DNA of 64,000 bases from Protula sp. h YS-2021 (lineage: Eukaryota; Annelida; Polychaeta; Sabellida; Serpulidae). Shown piece after piece: positions 22,617 through 30,917 of the stretch. The stretch lies in contig OX457024.1 of the NCBI GenBank assembly GCA_949752745.1, forward strand, positions 109,296,219 through 109,360,218. The letters are read 5' to 3'. Positions within the stretch are counted from its first letter, which is position 1, and every line of letters starts with the position of its first letter. The notes beneath the pieces were generated by a model. The model worked only from the letters and a program-made list of their open reading frames with translations, made no database searches and was not told the DNA's origin. The translations under genes were made by a program, and so were the position numbers.

Positions 22617-23348
22617 CTATTTTTCTTCATCTGTTTCACTCTGTTCACTCTCCATACCACTTTCTTCATCACTGCTGTCATACTCCTCTTCCTTATCTAG
22701 TAGCTCTTCAAAGAATGCATTGTTTTTCCTTATAGCCGCCTTTAGTGCCTTTGAATACTTGTAATGTTTTTCATCCACAAAGTAATTAAAGTCCTTTAAA
22801 ATCTTTTGATAATGTTGGCTTTGTTCTAGACGCTGGGTATATTTGAATGGTCTCATAAACAGTTGTTTTAGTCCATGTTTATAAATGGGTCGAAGGTCAT
22901 AACTTGCTATTTCACACGCATCTTCGAGTCCTTGTTCTTCATATTCTAAAACCTTTCCTTGAAATTTGTCATCATAGTCATCGTAGACTTCTTGAACCAT
23001 ATCATACCAAACAGAGTCTATTTCTGACTCACTTTCAGAGTCTGTTTCTGACTCACTTTCAGAGCTCCTGTCATCAGCATCCTCACCACACTGCTCCATA
23101 TGTTTGAGCAAAGCTTCTTCGCTGTTGTATAATGCACCACATTCTGTACAAGCATGTGCATTCTTTTCAGCCATGTTAACGCTTTGACTTTCCATAGAAG
23201 ACTCATCTAAACTTTCTGTGAAAGGTAGTTTTACAGGGTTTTCCATATCCGATTCTTCATCCACTTCTGACGTGTGAGCAACCTTTAAGTGTCTTTTAAG
23301 ACTTTGTGGCCAATTGTAAGATTTTGAACAAATGTTGCATTTATACAT
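22617..23348 (-). CDS. Acidic C2H2 zinc-finger protein, 243 aa
   Basis: Residues 2-24 form a C2H2 finger (C-x2-C-x12-H-x4-H, starting YKCNICSKSY). A second finger of C2HC type (C-x2-C-x12-H-x3-C, CTECGALYNS) lies at about residues 66-87. A Ser/Glu/Asp-rich segment of about 25 residues follows. Next comes a charged, Tyr-rich region (about 110-225) with helical character (LRPIYKHGLKQLFMRPF, LKAAIRKNNAFFEELLDKEE), and then an acidic tail. The first 15 codons lie within the terminal inverted repeat, so gene start and promoter are fixed to the element end. A role as DNA-binding regulator or accessory transposition protein is inference. The C-terminal region is not recognised as any known nuclease. 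Confidence 0.8.
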   Translation of the reverse strand: MYKCNICSKSYNWPQSLKRHLKVAHTSEVDEESDMENPVKLPFTESLDESSMESQSVNMAEKNAHACTECGALYNSEEALLKHMEQCGEDADDRSSESESETDSESESEIDSVWYDMVQEVYDDYDDKFQGKVLEYEEQGLEDACEIASYDLRPIYKHGLKQLFMRPFKYTQRLEQSQHYQKILKDFNYFVDEKHYKYSKALKAAIRKNNAFFEELLDKEEEYDSSDEESGMESEQSETDEEK

Positions 23349-23401
23349 CCTTTCGGTTCAACCTACACTATTCAAATGATGAGAAAGTCTTTAAACATAG
23401 C

Positions 23402-23409
23402 TTTATATA
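23402..23409 (-). promoter_or_regulatory. TATA box, right arm
   Basis: TATATAAA on the minus strand, 54 bases upstream of the zinc-finger ATG at 23348. It mirrors the box at 21210-21217. Confidence 0.55.
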
Positions 23410-23417
23410 CAACAACT

Positions 23418-23612
23418 TGTTGAACAACAACATGTTGAACATGTTCAACATGTTGAACATGTTGAACAACTTGTTGAACATGTTGAACATGTTAAACTTG
23501 TTGAACATGTTGAACTTGTTGAACATGTTGAACATGTTGAACTTGTTGAACATGTTGAACATTTTGAACATGTTGAACAACTTGTTGAACATGTTGAACA
23601 TGTTAAACAATT
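23418..23612 (-). repeat. 9-bp TTCAACATG array, right arm
   Basis: Head-to-tail 'catgttgaa' units, with 'cttgttgaa' variants, form the inverted partner of the left array. The unit count and order of variants differ from the left arm, so the arrays have changed independently. Confidence 0.93.
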
Positions 23613-24486
23613 TGGTGAACAATACCACGACGCAATATCTTCCAAAAATTATTCGAACACGTGTTTTGAATGTGCTTGCCATTCGAACACGTCTTTTAAA
23701 TGGGCTTGCAATTCGAACACATGTTTGAATGGGCGCAGTTTTCCTACATAACTATCCACATTTTCACTTCCCATTTTCCAACAATCAACCAACCAACCAA
23801 GTGGTAGAATCGTTTGAAACGTGAAAAACCAAATTTGTTAAAGTTGGTTTAGAACCCTGATTTTTCCCTACTTCAACATGGTAAAATGTTCAAACTTATT
23901 TTATACATCATATGTTGTCAAAAAACAAAATTTCTTAAAGTTGGTCTAGAACCACCTTTTTTCCACTACTATAACTTTAGAACATTCAAATAAGTAGCTT
24001 GGTAAAATGCTAAAACCTAATTTATACATGATATCTTATCAAAAACTAAATTTGTTAAAGTTGATCTAGAACCACCATTTCTGCACCACTATAACTTTAG
24101 AACATTTGACTAAGTAGCATGGTAAAATGCTAAAACTTATTTTATATATCATATGTTGTCAAAAACTACATTTGCTAAAGTTGGTCTAGAAGCACCATTT
24201 TCCAACTACTATAACATAAAACATAACATTGGACTTAACGTAGGGAAAATCCCATTCCTTCTCAAATTATTGATCGTTCCCACGCTCTGAATGAGTGCAC
24301 TCTGAAATTTATCGATCGGTTTCCCCACACTCTGAGACCTTTCACGTACTTATCCCTATGCTGTGTGTGTGGTTGTTGTAAAAGAACCATTGAAATATGA
24401 CTAATTAAATATCATTATAATAACAGTGAAAATAGACATAGAAATATGGCTATTATGTTAAAAAAAGTCCCAGAGTCACATAATGT

Positions 24487-25021
24487 TTCGCCTGGAAGAA
24501 AGCGGATCTAGGTCTAAATCCAGACTGGTAACAACCACTAAATATGTGTATATAAATTTAACCAATCTGAAGCAATCAGAAACCTTTTCTGATGTCTAGT
24601 GCCAATATTTTATTACAAGAACAAAATATACAACAGACAAAGATTAATATTGCTATGATGAGACTGGAGTTACAAAAATTAAAAAAATAAATATGGAGCG
24701 GTTTTTACCGTGACGGATTTTGACCTAGGCCTACTTTTTTCCCGACAGATTTTGTTTACCGATTTCTGCCCCGATGGATTTAGCCTAGACTTTTTTTAAC
24801 AGTATCGAGTATCATATATATATTATATTAAGTTATATATTAAGTTCATAACCTGTAATTGCAATGTAAGTCAATGTAAGTTGCTAAATTCTGCAGCGTC
24901 AGTGCTGACTACCTGCTATAGATAGCAGGTAACTTTGGTTTCTAAGATGGCGTGGTTCAAACATGATGGAAACGTGGCTTCCACTCGATTCCATTACCAG
25001 TCCTGTCCTTTCTTTTCCTTT
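24487..25021. other. Stretch right of the fold-back element
   Basis: No firm gene. A short plus-strand frame near 24.59-24.69 kb ends in a coiled-coil-like peptide (MMRLELQKLKK, then stop), as seen at the C-terminus of some transposon accessory proteins. It is too short to assign. Confidence 0.3.
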
Positions 25022-25578
25022 TCACACTGGCTCTGTTCTGTTTCTATCTTTTACGGACACATATTTGATGCATTGCGTCGCGGAATATCTTCCTAGGAAG
25101 TTAACCATGTTGATGCTTAACTGTTGACCAGGATGGGCAGAAAATGTCACACCAGGGCTTGCACATTGCAATTGTGCAAGCTGCGTGCTTGTGACGTCAT
25201 ATGACGCACCACACACTTTTCTATTGACAATACTGTAAAGAATATTTTATTGAAATATCATAAACCAAATTTTATAGAATAATTTTCATCTCGTTCTTAG
25301 AAAAAGAATTTTAGAAATGTTTGTTTCAACAAGAACTGAAAACAACAGTTCGTAACCACTTAGTCTGTTGCCATACCACAAGTCATTGTTTAAATTGTAA
25401 TAAGGCAAAGAAGTACCTTTCTGACACCTCTAAATATTGGCTCAGATCATATGCACATCGGTTGTAAAGCATCCACTGTGAGTCGGGTACTTGTATGGTA
25501 CATTTTTTTACAACATCTGCAAAGACATCGGTATAACAAGCAGGAAATCCCAAATCCTGTTTGATACATCTACCAATC
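25022..25578 (-). CDS. Partial SUEL-lectin/CUB-like gene, two exons
   Basis: Upstream exon 25578-25417: starts after an ATCAG acceptor (an alternative AG lies 9 bases further in) and ends at GAAAG|GTACTT. It encodes about 53 residues resembling the second half of a SUEL/rhamnose-type lectin domain (VVKKCTIQVPDSQW, then QYLEV). Downstream exon 25232-25022: follows a T-rich TTTACAG acceptor. The split codon AG+T joins the exons in frame. It encodes VCGASYDV ... PGQQLSINMVNF ... CIKYVSVKD, resembling the first two-thirds of a CUB domain (initial CG, GQ.L.I...NF, C..Y..V.D), and stops at 25022. A possible donor at CC|GTAAAA inside the last exon means the gene may continue. The first half of the lectin domain was not found. 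Probably an extracellular protein; the domain calls are by eye. Confidence 0.45.
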
Positions 25579-25840
25579 CTGATAGTATGTTGACTTCATC
25601 ACAGCATCACAAGAATGAAAACAGGCGATCATCTGCTTTTAAAAAAATTGAATTTAATTATTTTTCATAAATACTAAAAAACTGTGGGCATCCTTCATAA
25701 ACATTGCAAAACCTCCTTCCAGCTATATTATATATATAGCCAGGGGGTAATAAAGATCTACTCATCATTTTCGTGAGGTCATGCTTGGAACTTAAGATTT
25801 GACGGTTAGCATGAAAAATTTTTGGACTTGTCAGATCCAC

Positions 25841-25845
<5 letters not shown>

Positions 25846-25925
<80 letters not shown>
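25846..25925. repeat. (TA)n microsatellite
   Basis: About 40 TA units within the gene-poor stretch upstream of the SUEL/CUB-like exons. Confidence 0.97.
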
Positions 25926-25927
<2 letters not shown>

Positions 25928-26439
25928 ACACAAAATACATCACAGTGGTAATAAATCTACTGTCAATAAACTTGAATACTTTATTAGAGATTTGCTACAA
26001 ATTTTTAATTCACATAAGTTTATAACATTGTATAAATTTAGCATAGTATAAATGTAGTGACATATCTTTTCTTTCCACAAGACATTTAATCTATGTTAAG
26101 TTCATTTTATTTAATTACCTTTTGCTGAGATTGTATATTAGAACATCAAGACACAGAATGGTGTCTTATTGAGAAATATACATATCAGTTTCAAATTGGT
26201 AAAAAAAAACAATGGGCAAGACCTTGCGCTACTAGATTTATTCAAGTCAAGGATTAGAATATTGATAGAATATAGACTTTATTAAACTATTATGTTATAT
26301 TAATTCATGCAGGCGTCAGTAAGACAATGCTTCAGTGATAAATCACCGCTTTTTACAGCGTTGTACAATAAGTCGACACATTTTATGTTGGCTTAATATT
26401 TCGCATAAAAATAACTTAAAATATTCAAATATTGAAATA

Positions 26440-26695
26440 AAACACAACGAATATTCTTATGAGTACTGTAACGAATACTGAGATGAGTACTGTTTTGCGT
26501 ATTATTATGAGTAGTGCTACAAGTATTGTAACAGTTGCGAACAAGCACTGTTATGAGTGATGTTGGAATTGTTATTACTGGTATAATTGTGAGTACTGTT
26601 ATGAGTACTGTGGTGAATAATGTTATGAGTACTGTTATATCTGTGAGTACTGGTATGAGTACTGTTGTGAATAATGTTATGACAAATGTTACTAC
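26440..26695. repeat. Minisatellite 'gagtactgttat' units
   Basis: Degenerate 12-15-bp units of 'gagtactgttatgagtactg' in tandem. The Val/Thr-rich and Asn/Ser-rich frames through it are artefacts. Confidence 0.85.
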
Positions 26696-26775
26696 AACAT
26701 GTACTAAAGGAAAACTTAAGGGAAATTGCAAACAAATTATTTGAAATGAATATATATATTAATTAAAAGACATAC

Positions 26776-26848
26776 CTTCAGTTGCGTTTGCGTAGACAAA
26801 CAATGACAAAAGGATAAAAAATTTGTATGAGAAATTCCCGTATCTATT
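26776..26848 (-). CDS. Signal-peptide-like exon
   Basis: Between a TTTCTTTCAG acceptor and a GAAG|GTATGTC donor, both close to consensus, the minus strand reads 24 codons plus one base. They include a hydrophobic core and small residues typical of signal cleavage (FFILLSLFVYANATE). The exon enters in phase 0 and leaves in phase 1. An upstream ATG exon at about 27069-27043 with a TTG|GTGAAA donor would fit in phase, with a TATA-like TTTATATG near 27.11 kb. The exon may begin the SUEL/CUB-like gene, but at least one linking exon is missing because the phases do not match directly. Confidence 0.4.
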
Positions 26849-27378
26849 CTGAAAGAAACACCTGAAACATGATTTTAAATTATTTCGAGTGACAACGAGT
26901 GACAACTTGCATTAAGAGGAAATGGTCGTACAGAACAGGTATCTACACAGCAATTTTCTGTCATGGCCAATAACAAGGACGTTCTAATATTTGTTGTGTC
27001 TTCAATCAAATTATGCTGGTAGATAAAAACTAGCAATTTCACCAAATGACAATAATGGCACATGCACATTTATGCCAGAATATGGCAGCTGCTTTTAGTT
27101 CATATAAAGGGTTGATAATCGTGAAACTCGGACTGATGAGTTGATGGAATGGAACTACTTTATAACTCAGATCGCCGTCGATGGCATGAAACGTTCCACC
27201 TTTTCAAATATTCAAAAATATTTGAATACCTAAAAAAAAACCTTTGAACTTGTTAATTCAATGCATAGCATTATCATGGAATGATAGATGAACAATGTTT
27301 TCGATATTTAATAAACCACAGGTTCAAATGGCAAAATTGCCATTGAATTTTCCGTTGACACTTTGACCTTAATTGTAA

Positions 27379-27613
27379 ATAACTTATCTTATTAACAGTT
27401 AAATTATATCCAATCAATTTCATTACATAGTTACAACTGTTGGTGTTTTGCCCATCGAAAGCGTCATAAATTTGATTTTAAATACGTGTTATATATTGCT
27501 TTGTAATATGTGTAAATCCAATTTATGACGCTTTCGATGGGCAAAACACGAACAGTTATAACTATGGAATAAAATTGATTGGATATAATTTGACTGTTAA
27601 TAAGATAAGTTAT
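27379..27613. mobile_element. Hairpin MITE, 235 bp
   Basis: Near-perfect inverted repeats of about 93-95 bases (outer 'ataacttatcttattaacag', inner 'ccatcgaaagcgtcataaat') flank an AT-rich loop of about 50 bases. There is no coding capacity. It is a fold-back miniature element. Flanking target duplications were not clear. Confidence 0.8.
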
Positions 27614-27827
27614 GTTTGAATAGGCACAACACTAAGATCAGGCATGTACAATTGATATTGATAGGACGCATTTGAAAATAGCACAATGTCTAAATGAAAT
27701 TTCCCTTATAAATTACGTATTTTGCATTCTGGGAACATAATGTAAGAATGCAGATTTATTGCGTGCGCTCTGGGTGCAATTTAATTAATGTTTCAGGAAT
27801 TTTGTATAAGTAGCCAGACACAAGGGA

Positions 27828-28205
27828 TGAGAATTAGCTTCGGGTGGAGGACTTAAGGTTGAGCGTTAGCTTCGGGTGGAATGGAGACTGGGAGTTGAGG
27901 GTTAGCTCTTGGGGGAGGGGAGGGGATGGAGTTAAGGCATAGGTCTAGGAGGAATTGAGGGAGTTCCGTTGTGGGTTAGCTCAATGTGGAATGGAGAGGG
28001 TTGGGTTGAGGGTTAGCTCTGGACGGAGGGGAGCGGGTGGGGTTGAGGGTTAGCTCTGCTTGCAGGGGTGGGGGTGGTTAAAGTATAAGCTCTGAGTGGA
28101 ACGGAAGGGCGGGGTGAAAGGTTAGCTCTAGGTAGAGGGGAAGGGGTGGGGTTAAGGGTTGTGCAGTGTGAGGAGGGGAGGGGTGAGGTTTATGGTTAGC
28201 TCTGG
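27828..28205. repeat. G-rich minisatellite, 40-50-bp units
   Basis: Repeated 'gagggttagctctgg' followed by G-rich 'ggaggggagggg' stretches, about eight irregular units. It abuts the first 'tatagcgacat' array. Confidence 0.8.
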
Positions 28206-28580
28206 GAGGAGTATAGCGGCATGCTATGAGACAAAGCAAAGCGACAGACTATGAGACCAAGTATAACGACACGCTGTGAGACAAAGTATAGTGGCATGAC
28301 CTGAGACAAAGTATAGCGAAATAGTCTGAAACAAAGTATAGCGGCATGGCCTGAAGCAAAGCATAGCGAAATAGTCTGAGACAAAGTGTAGCGACACTCT
28401 CTGAGACAATTTATAGCGACATTTTCTGAGACAAAACATAGCGGCGCTCTATGAGAAAAAAGTATAGCGACATGCTGTGAGACAAAGTATAGCGACATGT
28501 CATGAGACAAAATATAATGACATACTGTGAGGCAAAGTATAGCTGCGTGGCATGAGACAACGTATAGCGACATGCTACTA
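28205..28580. repeat. 'tatagcgacatgctatgagacaaag' array, block A
   Basis: About 15 units of 24-25 bp, head to tail. A homologous array stands at 52282-52562 in front of the third Ly6-like gene, so it marks the edge of the duplicated block. The Cys/Leu/Ser-rich minus-strand frame through it is an artefact. Confidence 0.93.
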
Positions 28581-28747
28581 GATCTACCCGAGTTTGCTGC
28601 TGTCAAAGTTGAGAAGTTTCAGCAGACGGAGTCACAGTTGAAGGATACTCATAAGACGTTCACAAGAAGTTCATAAGACTGATAAGACGTTGACAATACA
28701 CTCTTCTAGGCGAGGACACATTATACTGGATGACATAACAATCAAAT

Positions 28748-29165
28748 TATTATTATTATTATTATTATTATTAAAATTATCTTAGTAAAGGCCATATCTA
28801 TCCGTATCATTCTAACAAAGTATTCATGGCGAAGATTCACGTGATGGCGTAGCAGATAATTTTCACACCACACTGAAGCAAGGATGATGGCTCTCGTCAG
28901 TGCTCTTGACACTCTGTTTTTGAAAATTGTCAATAAGAATACATTACATCAATATCGAGTCCTTAGAGGGCCTGGAACCTGCTGTTAACATTGCCAACTT
29001 AACGTTATAAGGTTATTCAAAGTGAAACAGAGAAGCCAGTTACATCAGTGAAAGAGACTGGCCTGAACGTCAGGAGGCTGTAAATCCAGACAGATGATGA
29101 CCAACGCTCTAGCACATCATTTTTCACTGTTGAAAGCAATGTAGAGTAGCCATGGAATATAGATA
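28748..29165 (+). mobile_element. Decayed LINE RT fragment, block A
   Basis: A (TTA)n run is followed by sequence homologous to 40.56-40.87 and 52.85-53.22 kb. In the 40.7-kb copy the frame reads LQFADDIANLA, the catalytic box of a LINE reverse transcriptase. The continuation in the copies (VKQTGLDI at 53.16-53.18 kb) fits the region after it. The copy here is too damaged to read. An RTE-like origin is suggested. Confidence 0.45.
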
Positions 29166-29729
29166 CTAAAATATCACAGCTTCCAGTTGTGGTTACTTGT
29201 ACCTAACGGTATCCTGGTGCGTAAGGCCATCCGAGTGTCACTATGTAGGGTAGTATGCCTACCCTCTCGGAAGTAACTTAAAGTAGCTGAAAAATGGGTA
29301 CTAAAACACTTCCGCTTCTGATTCTGGTTATCTATATGTAAAATTATACAGTCTTAAAAAGTTATCCGTCACAAGCGTCATGATTAAGGTAGTAACACTA
29401 GTTCATATTGCGTGCAGGCAAACCAAGGAAGTAAAAATGGGAGCAAAAACACTTTTTTCTTTCCTTGGTTGAGAGATTATGTGCATGAATGCAAGCGTCC
29501 GTAGATGTAGGCGCCCCCAATAAGAGTGCCACGAGAGTGCAACTAAAGTATATTTGATTGGGTTATTTGACGTTAGCAATAACTATGTTGATGTTGTGTT
29601 TATAACAATTTTAATACATTGTTATACGTATCCAGTCTGCTAGAAACTCAACTGATTTGGTTTGATTAGCTGAAAGCGACTTTAAGATAGTGCTAGTGTT
29701 TCAGAAAGTGTGTCACAGGGTAGTCATTC

Positions 29730-30315
29730 TAGCCTTGGCCCCGCTTCACCCGAAAGTTATTGATTCCGCTTCTCCTGACACTGTCTGCTTCAGACACTGG
29801 CCACGCTGTTCTTGTCAGTGTTAGTGACTCCGATGTTCTGAAACTGTCACTGATCCGCTGCTCCTGACACTGTCTTCTCCCGACACTGTCAATGACGGCG
29901 CTGCTCCTGATACTTTCAGTGAGCCCGCTGCCCTTGACACTGTCATTAACCGCGCTGCTCCTGACTATGTCACTTGCCACGCTGCACCTGACACTCCTGA
30001 CTCTGTCAATGGCCCCGCTTCTCGAGACATTGTCTGCTCCTGACACTGTCAGTGACCCACTGCTCGCGATGCTATCAGTGACCCCACTACTCCTGACACT
30101 GTCAGTTACCTCGCTGCTTCTGACACTATCACTGACCCCACTGCTCATGACACTGCCAGTGACCCCGCTACTCCTGACACTGTCAGTTACCTCGCTACTT
30201 CTGACACTGTCACTGAGCCCACTGCTCATGACACTGCCAGTGACCCCACTGCACATGACACTGCCAGTGACCCCACTGCTCCTGCTTTTCCTAAAGGAGT
30301 CATCTCCGTGCACTG
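29730..30315. repeat. Minisatellite, 27-bp unit (81-bp higher order)
   Basis: Units of 'ctcctgacactgtcagtgac' plus 7 bases are arranged in threes. The minus frame (SSGVTGSVM units, 194 aa) and the plus frame stay open because the period is a multiple of three. Short remnants at 41.77-41.89 and 53.53-53.58 kb occupy the same place relative to the other Ly6-like genes, so the array expanded in block A. Confidence 0.9.
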
Positions 30316-30880
30316 TACTATTTACCTGCTCCCAGGGCTTTCTTTGCTAACATAAAATCTTGAACGGATTTTAATGTAGAATCGGGGGTGGGGTATTTAT
30401 GTGCATTATTTGTTTTATTTCTAGATGTATAATTTAAAAAAATACGCTTGTACAATAAATAGGTATTTTGATTACATGATCGTCAGCCTATCAAAGAGGG
30501 CTACTTAGTCTTACTCTTTCTAGTATATACTCGAAATTAAAATCTGAATCTATGCATAACTATGCATGAAATTAAAATTATGCTTGTGAGTGTGACAGAT
30601 TAAGACTTTCTGCTATTATAAACTTGTTATAAAGAGTATCTCCATAGATAAAAGAAATGTAATGGTTTAGAATTTTATTTTTTAATTCAGACTCACATAT
30701 AGAGACATATAGAGATGTGGTGCCAAACATCAGATCAAAGACTTCCCGCTGACTATAAGCTTATTAGCAAGAGCATGTCCATAGATATTAGAAATGTAGT
30801 GGTTTAGAATTTATTTACTTCAAACTCACATAGCAGATGTGGTGCTAAATATACAGCTTATTGTCAGTATAACTTCTTCA

Positions 30881-30907
30881 CATATGGAAAGTCTGACTTT
30901 CCATATG
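30881..30907. repeat. Perfect 13-bp hairpin after Ly6-like gene A
   Basis: CATATGGAAAGTC and its exact reverse complement are separated by one base, 11 bases past the stop codon in the 3' UTR. Genes B and C lack it at the same position. Confidence 0.7.
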
Positions 30908-30917
30908 GTTGTATGGT

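Larger units (their letters stand above)
20147..24486. mobile_element. Palindromic fold-back element with PC4 and zinc-finger genes
   Basis: The element is about 4.34 kb. Two long inverted arms (20147-21317 and 23302-24486) flank a unique centre. Aligned by eye, the arms match along almost their whole length, with scattered substitutions and a copy-number difference in an internal 9-bp array. The centre carries two convergent genes: a plus-strand PC4-like ssDNA-binding protein and a minus-strand acidic C2H2 zinc-finger protein. Their poly(A) signals face each other at 22331-22336 (plus) and 22361-22366 (minus). Each arm holds a TATA box directed inward. No transposase, integrase, polymerase or helicase is visible, so the element is either non-autonomous or uses an unrecognised mechanism. 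No target-site duplication could be fixed. Drosophila FB and sea urchin TU elements are structural analogues, with long inverted repeats containing tandem arrays, but I do not recognise this gene content from them. Confidence 0.85.
23302..24486 (-). repeat. Right terminal inverted repeat arm
   Basis: Reverse complement of 20147-21317, about 14 bases longer. It carries the same order of parts: zinc-finger start, TATA box, 9-bp array, 'gcttgccattcgaac' pair, diverged 115-130-bp units, AT-rich part and tip. Scattered point differences show that the arms have diverged since they last matched. Confidence 0.88.

Noticed and set aside
25658..26025. Ile-Tyr-rich ORFs on both strands, and similar ones at 11.8, 55.7 and 63.2 kb
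   Set aside because: They are translations of (TA)n tracts. The non-repetitive part at 25.66-25.83 kb (GRRFCNVYEGC) has no splice support.
28205..28580. Regularly spaced 24-25-bp repeats resembling a CRISPR array
   Set aside because: The units are contiguous without unique spacers and the genome is eukaryotic; this is a minisatellite.
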